NCBI GenBank assembly: GCA_028673005.1
Contig: CM054115.1
Location: 372,001-436,000 of the forward strand
Source of the DNA: Tanypteryx hageni
Taxonomy: Eukaryota > Arthropoda > Insecta > Odonata > Petaluridae
Direction of reading: 5' to 3'
DNA: 64,000 nt
The position numbers were made by a program, and so were the translations under genes. This document shows, piece by piece, positions 1-11,173 of this stretch. Position 1 is the stretch's first letter; each line of letters opens with the position of its first letter. The notes beneath the pieces are model-generated. The model searched no databases, had not been told where the DNA came from, and saw nothing but the letters and a program-made list of their open reading frames with translations.

Positions 1-1246
1 GCGCTGCCGCCAACTCAAACCAGTATTCAATCCGGTCGATGGATTCATTACAAACCGTTATCGTCGTTCGGTGACGATTCGCCTATAGATTTTGTCGTTC
101 CCGGTCAAGGAGACGAGTATGTCGATCTTTCACAAACACTGCTCCATGTCACGGCAAAAATAATAAAGCAAGATGGTACAGAATGATCATCAAGTCGGTC
201 CGGTAAATAACTTTTTGCATAGCATCTTCTCTCAAGTTGACGTGTACTTGAATCAGAAATTGATTACTCCACCGAGCAATACTTACCCTTATAAATCGTA
301 TATAGAGACGTTACTCGATTATGGTCCTGCTGCTAAGAAATCTCATTTGACAATGTCTCTTTGGTATGATGACACAGGCAGACTGATGGATAGCATCGAT
401 AATACTAACGCCGGTTTAGTGAGGAGAAGAGAGCCGACCAAACTTAGCAAACCCATTGATATGATTGGGCCTATACATTGCGATATCTTCAACCAAGAAA
501 AATTTCTGTTAAATGGTGTTGAGCTCCGCGTTAAGTTGATTCGATCGAGAGATACTTTCTGCTTGTTGGGGGAATCGAATTATGCAAAAATAAAAATACT
601 TGACGCTACCCTCATGGTGAGACGTGTTCGAATCAGTCCTACGGTACTCATTGCACATAGCAGAACTTTAGAGAAGGCGACGGCTAAATATCCTCTGACG
701 AGAGCGGATGTGAAAGTTCTTACAATTTCCTCCGGAATACAAAGTAAAATAATTGATAACATTTTTATAGGGCAACTACCAAAGAGGTGTATAATGGGTT
801 TTGTAACCAATAGGGCTTTTAATGGTGATATAACATTAAACCCGTTTAATTTTCATCGCTTTAAAATGACACATTTATCTCTCTATATCGACGGTCAACA
901 AATACCATCAAAACCGTTACAAACTGATTATACGGAAGATAAATTATATGTGGGTGCGTATCAAACGTTGTTCAGCGGTACGGGGATCCATTTCCTAAAC
1001 GAAGGAAATTCGATTTCGCGTGAACAATACCCACAGGGATTTTGTCTTACGGCCTTCGATTGAACTCCCGACCTTTCCTCTAATATCGGTTCGCATTGGA
1101 ACTTGACGAGACAGGGGAGCCTTCGCATGGATGTGAGATTCGCTGAATCTCTTTCGGAGACATTGAACCGTATAATATATGCCGAATTCGATAATATTAT
1201 CGAAATCGATCGACATCGAAATATTCTCGTCGACTACGGGAGTTAA
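1..1246 (+). pseudogene. Polinton/Maverick-type major capsid protein relic, 5' cut by window edge
   Basis: The reading resembles the double-jelly-roll capsid-type protein that arthropod and nematode annotations call F54H12.2-like, found in Polinton/Maverick and adintovirus-like elements. Family-like strings include NNFLHSIFSQVDVYLN near 210, ILDATL near 600, GQLPKR near 770 and DGQQIPSKP near 890. Positions 1-183 are open in frame 1. At about 184 a one-base shift moves the gene to frame 2. An in-frame TGA at 1061-1063 interrupts the C-terminal part, which otherwise runs to the TAA at 1244-1246. In the family the product would build a virion shell; here it cannot be made whole. It is followed on the same strand by the protease gene, as in Polintons. 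The family call is recalled from motif resemblance, not from a search. Confidence 0.72.
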
Positions 1247-1296
1247 AATATGAGTGCAATTATTGTTTTATGTTAGTCGAGTTTCATCTACACACG

Positions 1297-1786
1297 ATGG
1301 AAAACCTCTTCGTAGATTTCCAAGCATGTGTTGATAACTTTGGAAGATACGTTTTGAAAGAAATAGCAATTGTTGATGAAAGCCTGAGTTTCTTCCAGCA
1401 TTCGACCTCCTCACCCAAAACGTGTGCTAGAGATTCGCCGTGCAAGAGAAAACGAATGGTTGGAATCACACCATCGCGGTATAGATTGGAACGACGGTTG
1501 TGTGGTGTTCAACGATCTCAGAAAAGAGTTGTGTTCGATTGGCAAAAGATACGAAAAAGTATTCTCCAAAGGTCTGCAAAAATCGGAATACTTGTCGCAA
1601 CTCATGTGTAGAACGGTTGACGATATAAAACATCTCGGTTGCCCATCTCTAAAAAGTTTCACTGCTGAAACACCTCGATGTTTCCATAAAAACCACGATA
1701 AAGAAAAGAACTTTGCGTGTGCCACGTCAAACGTTTTTCAAATTGCTAATTGGTTTCATACCCATGTAAACTATGACACGCAATAA
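1297..1786 (+). pseudogene. conserved unknown protein of the Polinton-like block, frameshifted
   Basis: Two overlapping frames form one gene of about 160 residues. The N-terminal half (MENLFVDFQACVDNFGRYVL) is in frame 1; from about 1400 coding continues in frame 2 with HHRGIDWNDG and a Cys/His-containing end (LGCPSL, then CFHKNH). An earlier ATG at 1270 is also in frame. I recall similar short proteins (FIVKE..., NWLE..H.G..WN.G, GCPSL) as repetitive hypothetical proteins in insect genomes. I know no proven function. The gene lies 50 bp after the capsid relic. Its TAA (1784-1786) overlaps the next ATG (1786-1788), the tight packing expected in a virus-like element. The break near 1400 makes it non-functional as written. 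Confidence 0.55.
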
Positions 1787-2314
1787 TGAATTCTTACGAA
1801 CTTAAATCGGTGTTGAAAAAAGTACAGTATTTTCAAAACAGGAGTTTATGCTTCGGATAATCTACCGTTTCGGACCGATCGACCTCGTGCGTACATCTCG
1901 AATACTGACCCTCGTGATAAACCCGGAGAGCATTGGATATCCTTCTTTATTGACGAAGAAGGTCGTGGGGAATATTTCGATAGTTATGGACTGCCACCAC
2001 TCATCAAGAATCACGAGAAATTCATCGCCAGAAATTCAACTATTTGGACATACAACGATTTCCCACTCCAGAGTTTCACATCCGACGTTTGTGGAGAATA
2101 TTGTGTGGTGTACCTTTATTTCAGATGCTTGGGTTTTGAAAAGGAATCTATGTTAAATCAATTTGGCGATATTAGAAAGAAAAATGGTAGGATGGTTATA
2201 CGTCTTTTCAACGATATTTTAAAGAATCAAAAATGCGTGCATAATAACGAACACGGTTTATCATTGTTACAGAATTGTTGTTCACAAATAGTCGGCAAAT
2301 CTTATTTAATGTGA
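1786..2314 (+). pseudogene. Polinton-type adenain-like cysteine protease (PRO), frameshifted
   Basis: The ATG overlaps the stop of the gene before it. The first 25 codons or so are in frame 1; at about 1840 the reading moves to frame 2 and stays open to the TGA ending at 2314. Adenain-type features are visible in order: GEHW (catalytic His), YFDSYG (acidic residue, like FEPFG of adenovirus protease) and VCGEYC (nucleophile Cys with neighbouring Cys). In this family the enzyme matures capsid proteins. The position directly after the capsid gene and an accessory gene fits Polinton gene order. The frameshift prevents a full product unless it is an assembly error. Confidence 0.72.
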
Positions 2315-2729
2315 AATTTTTTGATTAATTATTTTTTAAAAAAATCTTGTAATTGTCAACACCAAATAAAAGATTTTATAAAAATACATTATAAATGGGG
2401 TTTATTTCATAATATGATACGTCCATTTTTAACATATTAATTGCCATGCTAATATATAAGTTATTTAGGATATAGAAAGAAAGGAAGAAACTTGTCCATA
2501 GTGAAAATTTTCACACCATACTTGGAGCCAAAGTGTTTACGAGCTACCATCTACTGACCATACTTGAGGTGAAAGTCACTACACCTAGCTTATCAGTCAA
2601 ACAATCTAAATTACTCGACACTTTCGAATTCTTAAAATATCCTGTTGGAGGGTGCTATTTTCCGTCACAGCCATTCTCTTACGAGCAGTGCTAGAAGCAA
2701 CACCACCACTCGTCACATCGAATCCTAGA
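2315..2729. other. non-coding spacer
   Basis: AT-rich sequence with poly(A)-signal-like AATAAA at about 2365 just after the protease relic. I see no conserved gene. The frame of the next gene is open from 2652 but has no ATG before 2730. Confidence 0.4.
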
Positions 2730-3585
2730 ATGCAGAATTCTGAAAGGTTTTACCCGTACTCGTCATCAAAGCTCGGTAAACCTAGCAAAATTACACTGAA
2801 GTGCATAGATTACCATCATCGTACGCAGAAGAAGATTGTCGAGAAGAGCGGGGGCGAACCATCCAACAAACATAGTTCTACGGGCGTCACACGTGATGGA
2901 GAAAACCGCCTCTCCGGTGAGAAAATGTCCATCGTGATGGGTACGTCGTACGATCTCAACCCGTCTGGCGTAAAAAAGATTTGCGTCGGATTGGACTATC
3001 CAAATGATTTCCACCCAACCGTGTTCATCGGCAAGAACGGCTGCGCCGGCGTGTGCCTCCAACCTACCCAGTGGAGTACGATATTGGCATCGAAAGAGTT
3101 GGTAGATTCTTTCTTAAACGCCGACTTGGGATCGCAAGCCGACGATGTTCGTTTAGATGGGATAGTGTTAAGTTTCCACGAACTATACGGTGAAAAAGTT
3201 ATAAAACTAGTCAAAGATGGAAAATATTGTGTGGATGGGCCCATCTACGTGGGCTGGTTTGTTTCGTGTGAGCGACTGCGTTGAATACGCGATAGAACAG
3301 TGCGCCGCTTGGTATGAGTCGTCTGCGCACAATACTTTGGACTCTATACAATACCAATTAAAAGAAAATGTAATGTACAATTGCTGTGGGTGCAAAGGTG
3401 CTGTACCCGAACATACTTGTGAATTGTTTCAAAGTTTCCAAGACAAACTTAGTAAAATGTGCAGTTTAAAAGGTTATTTCTCCGAAACAGTTTATGAAAA
3501 CGGTTTTAATACCAAAAGATTCTTCCTTGAAATTATGGCATTTTATAAAAACCAATGTATAAATCATGAAACGAAACTGTGTTAA
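2730..3585 (+). pseudogene. unknown protein of the Polinton-like block, frameshifted
   Basis: One gene in two frames: frame 3 to about 3250, then frame 1 to the TAA at 3583-3585. The first ATG is at 2730, and a second plausible start (MSIVMGTSYDLNPSG) is at 2925. The product would be about 285 residues. The middle has a FIGKNGCAGV string. After the shift comes DCVEYAIEQCAAWY, then a Cys-rich patch (CCGCKGAVPEHTC) that could bind metal, although no known zinc-finger spacing is met. I do not recognise the family. Same strand, similar decay and proximity suggest it belongs to the same virus-like element as the capsid and protease relics. A host origin cannot be excluded. Confidence 0.45.
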
Positions 3586-4412
3586 CAAGATGCAAATGAA
3601 ATATTTGTCAAAAAATCTGTTTTTTAATTTAATGATATATTTATTACCACCCTTATTCCATTCTATGATTATTATCCTCTCATGCAAAATTTCATAAGTT
3701 AATTATATATATTGTTAAAATATAACGATAAAGGTTTCAATAATGGTGATATAATAATAATAATAAAATTAATATTACGATAAAACTTTTCAAATAAGCG
3801 TGATTACTGAGGGATGGTACAAATAATAATAATAATAATGGAATGAATATTACGATAAAAGTTTTCAAATAAGTGTGATTATTGAGAGGGTGGTGTGCAA
3901 AGTGGTTATCGTGGCGAAACCCCGTCAAAGAGAAAGTCCCTCTTCAAACGCTGCGGAGCGACCGGGATTTCGTCGGTCTGACGAGGATCGTCCTGCGGAG
4001 AGGACACTTCTTCTAGACTAGAAGTGTATGCACCTTCTGTGCTTTCGCTCATTGCATCAGAGGTGGCGCCGAAACCTCGACATCGGTAGTCGGGGTGGTG
4101 GACATAATTACGAAGGATTCAGGCTCCGTCGCGGCGCCAGTTGGGAGAATTTGGTTTTCAACCCCCGTTCGCGAATTGACATCACATGGAGGGGGCGGTT
4201 GTGGAGGGAGTATTCGCTACGCTTCACACTCGAGGTATAGCTAGGACCAGACTGCGGCTTGCGACGTTAGAGGGGCGGGGAGGTGGGGGAAGGATATAGT
4301 TCGGTTCAACACCTCACACCCTTAATGTACGCGGGACCAGCCTGTGGCTTGTGACGTTTCGGTCACGTGACCGATGGGGAGAGGGAGTAGTAAGCAAACC
4401 TCTTGGTATAGC
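3586..4412. other. intergenic, left flank of the P-like element
   Basis: No gene seen. Holds the AT-rich tandem repeat near 3720-3895, then a GC-richer stretch with a short inverted repeat near 3995-4030 (CACTTCT / AGAAGTG). Two similar strings 105 bp apart (GGACCAGACTGCGGCTTG near 4241 and GGACCAGCCTGTGGCTTG near 4334) resemble the subterminal sequence of the P-like element and may be remnants of an older related copy. Confidence 0.45.
3720..3895. repeat. AT-rich tandem repeat, about three units near 85 bp
   Basis: The string ATTACGATAAAA followed by TTTTCAAATAAG.GTGATTA recurs at about 3774 and 3851, with a more diverged first unit at about 3722. Each is separated by an (AAT)n run. Confidence 0.65.
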
Positions 4413-4439
4413 CAAGGCCGTCTCGAAATACAGGCCTGC
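4413..4439. repeat. left TIR of the P-like element
   Basis: Begins CAAGGCCGTCTCGAAATAC. It is the inverted match of 7851-7877 with one mismatch, and abuts the GTATAGC target duplicate. Confidence 0.88.
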
Positions 4440-4518
4440 TACTAGGATTTGTGACGTCACGCGAATGATCTGACTAAGCGGGAATTTAGCGGCACGATCA
4501 TCCAAATATACATATTCT

Positions 4519-4560
4519 AGCGTTTATCACAACATATACGTATATATTGTGATAAACGCT
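4519..4560. repeat. 42 bp near-perfect palindrome inside the P-like element
   Basis: Arms AGCGTTTATCACAA (4519-4532) and TTGTGATAAACGCT (4547-4560) pair perfectly; the 14 bp centre is itself nearly palindromic. It lies about 105 bp inside the left TIR, between the end of the coding region and the terminus, where P elements carry internal inverted repeats or transposase sites. Confidence 0.9.
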
Positions 4561-4610
4561 GAAATTTACCAAAGTCTTTAATTATTTTCAGAACACAGGA
4601 TAAAAACTGA

Positions 4611-7425
4611 TTAATAATTTCGTAAATAAAAATCACAAAAATAAGCAATGAGTGTACTTAACTTACGTTTAGTGCCACTCTTTTCCCTCTTTATTGCGTC
4701 AGTTTTATTTTTACAATAGTTATTTAGTAAAATATTGCTCATGGTTTCAACACAAATTTTTACCAGTTTTTTAATTGGCACTCCACAACTACAAACACTT
4801 GACATATCTAGGCACATATTTTCCATTTTGAACATCGACAAATTTACCAAATTTTTTTTTTATTGTTACAATCAATAAATTTCGTTTCGTATTCCTCACT
4901 TATTAACAATGCAAAAACACCAAATGTAATAAGACAAATATCCACAACAAATTTCGAAGGCCACATTAGCCCTCCTCCGTCTAAAAACTCCAAATATTCG
5001 GAATATCCCTCACATTGCATCTCTACAACCATTTCTCTATCAATGCAGAACACTGATTTGCATTCACAACAATTAATTTTCTTCTTTATCTGTTTGGAAA
5101 CATAACCAGCTATGAACACCATCACTTGCACTGAGTCCTCAGATGGTGTGTCACCCTCTTTCATAAGAATATCAGAAAAAAATCTGGAAATTCTTCATCA
5201 TTTAGATCATCAGAGCACTGAACCAAAAATGTTTTTAATGGTAACTCACCAAGCATAGCAGATTTCATTTATAGAATACTAATGATTTTCTTTTTTTTTT
5301 CAGTTTCTAATACTTGCTTAATACCAACATTATAGTTCCCACCATTCATGCTGCGATATTGGCCAAACCTGGATTCCAGCTGATCGGTCTGGAATTTCCC
5401 CAATAGAACATATTTAGCAGGAAAATTAAGAAGCAAATGGCAGGAGATATCTATCAAACATTGGCTGGTATGCCTCAGTGCTATATATGTATCATTAGAC
5501 AATTTTCCAAGACAAGAAGATCCCAGACGGGATTCCTTGGCATGCCACTCATCTAACCACAAACAAAACTTTTTAAGAAATTCTAAACTTGAATCATCAA
5601 CACTGTGAATTGGATGGCAAAATGTTTCTCTTAAGTGAACACCTTTGAAAGGATGTTTGACATTCACTATTTTCCACCAGCGCAATATAATCTCCATAAA
5701 GCTTTTTGTTTCAAGGAAACCATCCCCAAATTCACTTGAAAAATGTTCCAAAGCAGCAATATTCTTTTCATCAAAAAACTTAACTGCAGCATTTACATTC
5801 TGCCTTTCCAAAGGGGATGGATATAAAACTTTCCGAGATAAGGCAGGAGCAGTTTTTATATTTTCACCCAACTCTTTATTATAAATCATTTTAAGATGTT
5901 GCACAGTTGGCTTCAATAACTGAGTGGCATCATTAAAAGATGGAACATAAAATGTTTGATTTGTTTTCCACTGATTAAGCCAGTTATTTCTAATCGATTT
6001 CAAAAGGTGGACAGTGTCAAATACAATGAATACCTTATGATCCTTATCCATAGGATTTACAAAACTTGTACCTCAAGTCCCTCCACACAACATCTGAAAC
6101 ATGGTTCTATTTACTCTATTATTATCTGAGATTAATGATACAATTCTATAACCAATCTTGCCCACAATCTGCAACACTTCTGTTACCAATTCCTTTAAAT
6201 GGTGTGCTGTAAGTTTTTTTACAGGATAGACAGCTATTACATCCTTATTTTTAGAGAGCACAGATGACAGCATAAAGCACTGAAGTGTTGTTTGCTTCAC
6301 GTTGATTGTCAGATGCTTTGCCCAAAACTTTCCCTACAACATAAGACAGGCCTGGCTTCACATAAATTTCATCTAGCATGATGGAGATAAGGTTCTCACT
6401 AGCATCAAGCAGTTTGAATTTTTCAGATAAATAACTTACATGTGCATTGTTTTTCCCAACTTTTCCAACCCCCAAGTTTGAACCCAATTGTCTCATGTAA
6501 GAAACAGATGGAAGAAGAATGACTTTTGACTGGCAGATAAAGTTGTAAGCAGCTGGATAACAAAAATAAACAGTGCAGCACCAGACTAAAAAAGGGGAAG
6601 AATATTTCGGCTTTTTAGAATTTAAAAGCTGCAATTGTTCTATACAACATTTTAAATTGGAATTTTTATCTAAAACTCTTCCACAGATGAAATTAATAAC
6701 TGTAAAGCCATTTCAATCTTTGTAGATGCATCATTAAGTTCATGTGAAAATAAATGACTTAGCAAAGACTCAAGTTTTGTCCGCCTATCACATAAGGAAG
6801 ATTTCCCCAAAACCCAGTCTAATTTCATTTTAGGCAGACGAACATTATTATGCCAAACAGATACACTTAAATCATGAAAAACTTTAACACTTAAAATTAT
6901 TTTAGGATAATCAACGAAACACATTTTTCCTAAAATTAAGCAATCACTTTCATTAAGGACTAACCAACCTGAAGTTAAACGCATTTTATAGCCATTCTGT
7001 AAACATGCAAATGACTTAATGGTGTCTTCTTCACACCACTGGCTAAATTTCCTTTCTTCAGCCAGTTTTGCTTCAGCTACCCTGTCTTCTGGGCGTCGTC
7101 TGGGTTGACTTGGTTCTGAAGATAAATATGATGGCTGACCTTCGAAAATTGTAGGGTAAGCATCATTCTTCAAAGCTAAGTGTTTCCTAGGAACAACAAG
7201 CTCACTGCCGTCTTCCCGTTTCATCCTGTCTTCGCGAATAACAAAGTTCTCCGAAAAATGTTTTACACAAACAACAGCTGTGTTACTAGGACTGAAGTCC
7301 TTTCTATGGATGTTGTGTAACCACTTGGCTCTTCGCACTGGATCTTTCGGAAAAGAGAAGCAAGGAGTATAAGCCTGTCCATCATAGTTAGACTTACATC
7401 CAGGCACACAGCATTTCCTTCCCAT
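4611..7425 (-). pseudogene. THAP-domain P-element-like (THAP9-type) transposase, broken
   Basis: The first open piece (7425-6670, 251 residues) starts with a THAP zinc finger: Cys6, Cys10, Cys53, His56, Trp35 and an AYPTIF end. Later pieces (6634-6251, 6300-6073, 6051-5269, 5164-4844, 4850-4611) carry P-transposase blocks in order: SIMLDEIYVK, SLISDNN, VFDTVHLLKSIRNNWLN and KFQTDQLESRFGQYR. The last resembles the conserved region of Drosophila P and vertebrate THAP9. Breaks: a frame change near 6650 (a small intron is possible there), a shift near 6280, an in-frame TGA at 6073-6075, a stop at 5269 and a shift near 4855. The enzyme would bind the TIRs through THAP and cut with its RNase H-like domain. 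This copy cannot make it intact. Confidence 0.85.
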
Positions 7426-7850
7426 ATGAAATTTTGAGCAAATACTACATTATTCTTTTTCAACTCTTAAATGTCCTTAAAAATATTACATTAAGCATAT
7501 ATAATATACATTACATTAATCATATTCTAATTATATTATGCATCCACGCAAAAATCAAAAAGAGAAACATCTAGTCAACGGAATCTAATTCAAATAATAT
7601 TAACTTTAATTACTTACCGTTCAGTATTTATTCCTTAATTGTAATTCTTCTCGAACTGGTGTCCAATATGGATCCAAAAACAGGAACAACTTACAACTTT
7701 TCACAGTAAACCACCAAAATTACCTTAAACACACCACTTAGCTACACGCGTTCTCCTTCAAAAGACTTCGAAAGCATTGGCGAAACAAATGCGAGTCTAC
7801 TTGCGTTCAGATTTCTCTCGTGACGTCAGCGGGCTTTTGAGCCGCCAGTG

Positions 7851-7877
7851 GCAGGCCTGTACTTCGAGACGGCCTTG
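7851..7877. repeat. right TIR of the P-like element
   Basis: Ends GAGACGGCCTTG and is followed by the second GTATAGC (7878-7884). Confidence 0.88.
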
Positions 7878-8416
7878 GTATAGCTCCCCCACCCCTCTCC
7901 CCTCTGGTAAAATTAATTCTAATAATCATAGTTCCAGTTTTCGACATCCGAGGGCGCTACAAGTTTAATTTCAAGATGGATACCTTCGAGGGCACTATAG
8001 TATGTTTCTCGTCTTCTGAAGCTTGACCTTCACATAGCAAGTAGCCTATGAGAACCTTTTCCCTCTCCCCTTCTTCCCTTTTCCCTCTCCCACGTCACCC
8101 GCGGCTTTCGAAATGCATAGAAAAACCTAACAGCATTGCCAGATATCCGCTCTTGAAATGATCTGCTTGCGAATGAAAGGCGACGCGTCGCAGATAAACT
8201 TACGGTCATTGTTTATTACTACCGGCCATTTTCCATTGCGTTAAAATATTTCCCATCCTTCTTTTTAATCAGGGCTTAGGACCTGCAATGGCGAAGTTAA
8301 AAATATTTTTTTGATTTTCATTGTTTTTGTAATTTTTTTCTCATCATTGCAATATTTTCTACCTACATTATACTACTATTTATATAAAATTTTATTTACA
8401 TTCACCTGTCGTTGTT
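7878..8416. other. intergenic, no gene seen
   Basis: C/T-rich patches (near 7890 and 8060-8095), then an AT-rich stretch. No convincing TIR of the DD82E element next door was found here. Confidence 0.4.
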
Positions 8417-9549
8417 TTAAAAGGTATCCTTGATGTCTGATTCATCGCTGAAGTCAGTGTCACTGCTATCGTCTTTGAAGCTTTTCCGCATGTTTGACAC
8501 AGTTTTCCCAATCACTTCTCGTTACTTTCTCCAGTTCTTCATTCATCAACACCTCGACATCGGCCAACCGGAAGGTGTTATTCCTTTTTCCTACTTGGTC
8601 TTTCACCTGCGCCCATATCAGTTCAATAGGATTGTAATGGCAGTGATAAGGAGGGAGACGTACTACCGTATGACCTCTTGTCCGCACAATACAATCCAAT
8701 TCATAAGAGTTGGTTCTTGGCTTCAGTAATTTAACCAAATAAAGCAGCTCTGCCCGGGTTTGATTCGCATCGTGGTGTATATTTCGTGTCGAGAGCCATG
8801 CCAGAATGTCAGCCTTTCTTGTGTTGGAAGACGGCGTTTTGTCGAGGATAACAGAATGATAACTTGCGTTATCCATAACAATTGTCGCACCTTTTATTTC
8901 TCTCTCATCGAGAATATCTAAAAATTTCAAAGACCAGGTTTTGAAAACACTAGCGTTCATGTCTGTGTGATAGTCATCACTGGAAGACTTGACTTTTGGC
9001 CGGAACACAAGTTTGCATCCTTCTAAAAAACCAGTCTCTGCTGATCCCACATGGCACACAATAACTCTCCCATACTTTCCAATCGGGACTTTCAATCCAC
9101 CCTCACCATCTTCATTCTGCCATATCTTTTTTGGGGCGTAGTTCTGGTTGACCCACGTCTCATCCAAATAAAATGTGATCATTGGGGTTGATTTTGTTTC
9201 GGAGGTCATTCATTGTACGTAAAAACGTAACTCGAGCCATAACTACGTCCATTCTTTCCAGAAGGAATTTCCTTCCGTCGTTAGTCTTCCTATATTTAAA
9301 GCCCATTGATTTTAAAATCCTCCATAGTGACGTAATTTGCCACTGAAAGTTCATTTCTGCCAGTATTTGTTTAAAAGTAGGATATTCTCCCTTTTCGTAG
9401 TAACTCAGTACCTTTCTGCGAATAATGTCCTTATCGAAGTCGTCAATTCTTAAAGCGTCTCTTTTCCTCTTCATCTGTTTACGGGGAGACCTGAATACGG
9501 TGGATCCCGAGGCTTCAAAACTATCGCGTCCTTCTTGTTCTGTGTTCAC
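8417..9549 (-). pseudogene. DD82E-type DDE transposase (IS630/Tc1/mariner superfamily), frameshifted
   Basis: The N-terminal part (9549-9160, 129 residues) has basic and helix-rich sequence that would hold the DNA-binding domain. It stops one frame off the catalytic part (9209-8466), with the shift in a T-run near 9175. Catalytic motifs are FYLDETW (first Asp), VMDNASYH (second Asp) and NPIELIW (Glu); exactly 82 residues separate the second Asp and Glu. That fits the DD82E 'Sailor' spacing described for this superfamily. A stop at 8466 precedes an acidic tail (SSDTDFSDES) in another frame ending near 8417, so there is a second shift. A related acidic tail ends the transposase at 60798, suggesting kinship. 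The N-terminus abuts an RTE fragment at about 9565; no TIRs were found. Confidence 0.75.
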
Positions 9550-9574
9550 TGCATTTTCTTGTTCCTTGCTTTTT

Positions 9575-10868
9575 CGGAATTGGAATCATAATTGCTTTGA
9601 CGAAATCCTCTGGCCACATCCCCTTGTTATAGATAGCATTACACAACTTCACTATTTCTTCCAGTCCTTCCTCATTAAGACACTTAAATAATTCTATCGG
9701 TATCTCATCTACCCCCATTGCCTTCCCATTCTTCATATCCTTTATTGCTTGTAGCACCTCTATTTTCAATATCGAAACCCCTGTTTCATCTTCATTTATT
9801 TCATCCTGCTCTTCAATACGGAGATCCTTTGGTTTTTCATTTGATTTGTACAACTCCTCCATGTATTTTCTCCATCTATTAAGGACCTCCTCTTCCTTAT
9901 ATAGAACTTTATCTTCTTTACTTGCAATCTCTTTCACACATGCACTTGTTCTCCATCTATCCCACGTTACATTTTTTACTTTCTTATACATCAAGTCATA
10001 CATTCCTTTTCTCTCTAGATCTTCTATATCTGAGCATTCCTCCTCTAGCCATCTCTCCCTTGCTTTTTGGGTTTCTCTTCTTAGTTCATTATTCAGTTTC
10101 CTGTATTTCCTTTTTCCATCTTCATCAGTCCTGCTTCTGTATTGCCTTCTTTCTTCCATCTTTTCTATCATTTCATTTGTCACCCATGGCTTCATTATTC
10201 ATTTACCTTTGAAAAACCCAATAGCCTGTTCTGCTGTTTTCCTTATAGCCTTCTTTATCCTATTCCATGCTTCATCCACATTTTCCTCCGACACGTTTTC
10301 TCTTTTGATTGCCTGAGCTAATTTTTCTCCTATTCTTTCTTTTCCTACTGTGGCTATTTTCTCTAAGTCCCATTTCCTAACTATCTTAGCCTTCTTAACC
10401 CTCTTCAAGGCCAGTTTTATTTCGGCCATGAGGAGCACATGATCACTGTCAATGTCTGCTCCTGGAAGTCCATATGCTTTTTTTACTCCATTTCTGTATC
10501 TTTCTTCCACTAAAATATAATCTATTTGATATCTGGCTCCATCTCCTGGTGATTTACACGTGTATAGCCTTTTCTTATGATTTTCAAACCAAGTATTTGA
10601 TATGAACATCCTCTTCTCTTTACAGAACTCGACAAGTCTTTCACCTCTTTCATTTCTTTTCCCTAGTCCAAATTTTCCTACTACTTGGTCTTCTCTTCCC
10701 TCTCCTACCACAGCGTTCCAATCGCCCATCACTATCTTGCAACAGTTTTTACATTCCTCCTCCATAATATTTTCTATCTTCTCGTATATTTCTTCAACAG
10801 CCTCATCTTCATGTTGGCTGGTCGTCATATAAACTTGTATCAACAGTAGATCTTTTGGGTGCATTCCT
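9575..10868 (-). pseudogene. RTE-clade LINE fragment (copy C): partial endonuclease plus start of RT region
   Basis: On the minus strand, from about 10868, LLIQVYM, IVMGDWNA, QIDYILVEERYR and ADIDSDHVLL mark an apurinic-type endonuclease lacking its N-terminal WNVRTM block. After an in-frame TGA at 10199-10201 the frame continues through a lysine-rich linker to the first RT block (MKNGKAMGVDEIPIELF, then WPEDFVKAIMIPIPKK) and ends abruptly at about 9575. RT catalytic motifs are absent. It is clearly diverged from the two longer RTE copies here, so it belongs to another subfamily. The 5' break is at a (CA)n/(TA)n array and the 3' break at the DD82E transposase. A full protein would nick the target and reverse-transcribe its own RNA. 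Confidence 0.85.
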
Positions 10869-10872
10869 ATTC

Positions 10873-10873
<1 letters not shown>

Positions 10874-10929
<56 letters not shown>
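10874..10929. repeat. (CA)n followed by (TA)n microsatellite
   Basis: About 16 AC units then about 11 AT units, at the 5' truncation point of RTE copy C and next to the solo pLTR. Confidence 0.95.
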
Positions 10930-11173
10930 ACAACCTACGGAAAAGGAAAGGTAAAATAGATATATGGATGTCAACAAGGTGTTGGGATGAGGAAACCCAG
11001 TGAGCACTCACCAATCAGACGACTTCAGGTTGGCGAGGCCCCGGGGATGTCGAAGCGACACACGTAAAATAACACAAAAACACAGAAACATCACAAACGT
11101 AAAGCTTTCGGAACTACTCCTTCTTCAGCTACAGAGAGAGAACTGTTTCCTCATCCCAACACCTTGTTGACAT

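Larger units (their letters stand above)
4413..7877 (-). mobile_element. P-element-like DNA transposon with TIRs and target duplication
   Basis: The 3,465 bp element is bounded by 27 bp TIRs (4413-4439 and 7851-7877, starting CAAGGCCGTCTCGAA) that differ at one position. It is flanked by GTATAGC at 4406-4412 and 7878-7884, a 7 bp match to the 8 bp duplication P elements make. Subterminal TGACGTCA-type sequence is present at both ends. The coding strand is minus, with the THAP domain near the right end. P-family elements move by cut and paste using the encoded THAP-RNase H transposase. This copy has several frame breaks and is presumably dead, though intact ends could in principle be acted on in trans. 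Confidence 0.88.

Noticed and set aside
10602..10832. CRISPR-like or phage-like repeats among the many direct repeats
   Set aside because: Repeats here are microsatellites, pLTRs and minisatellites; spacing and content do not fit CRISPR and the genome is eukaryotic.
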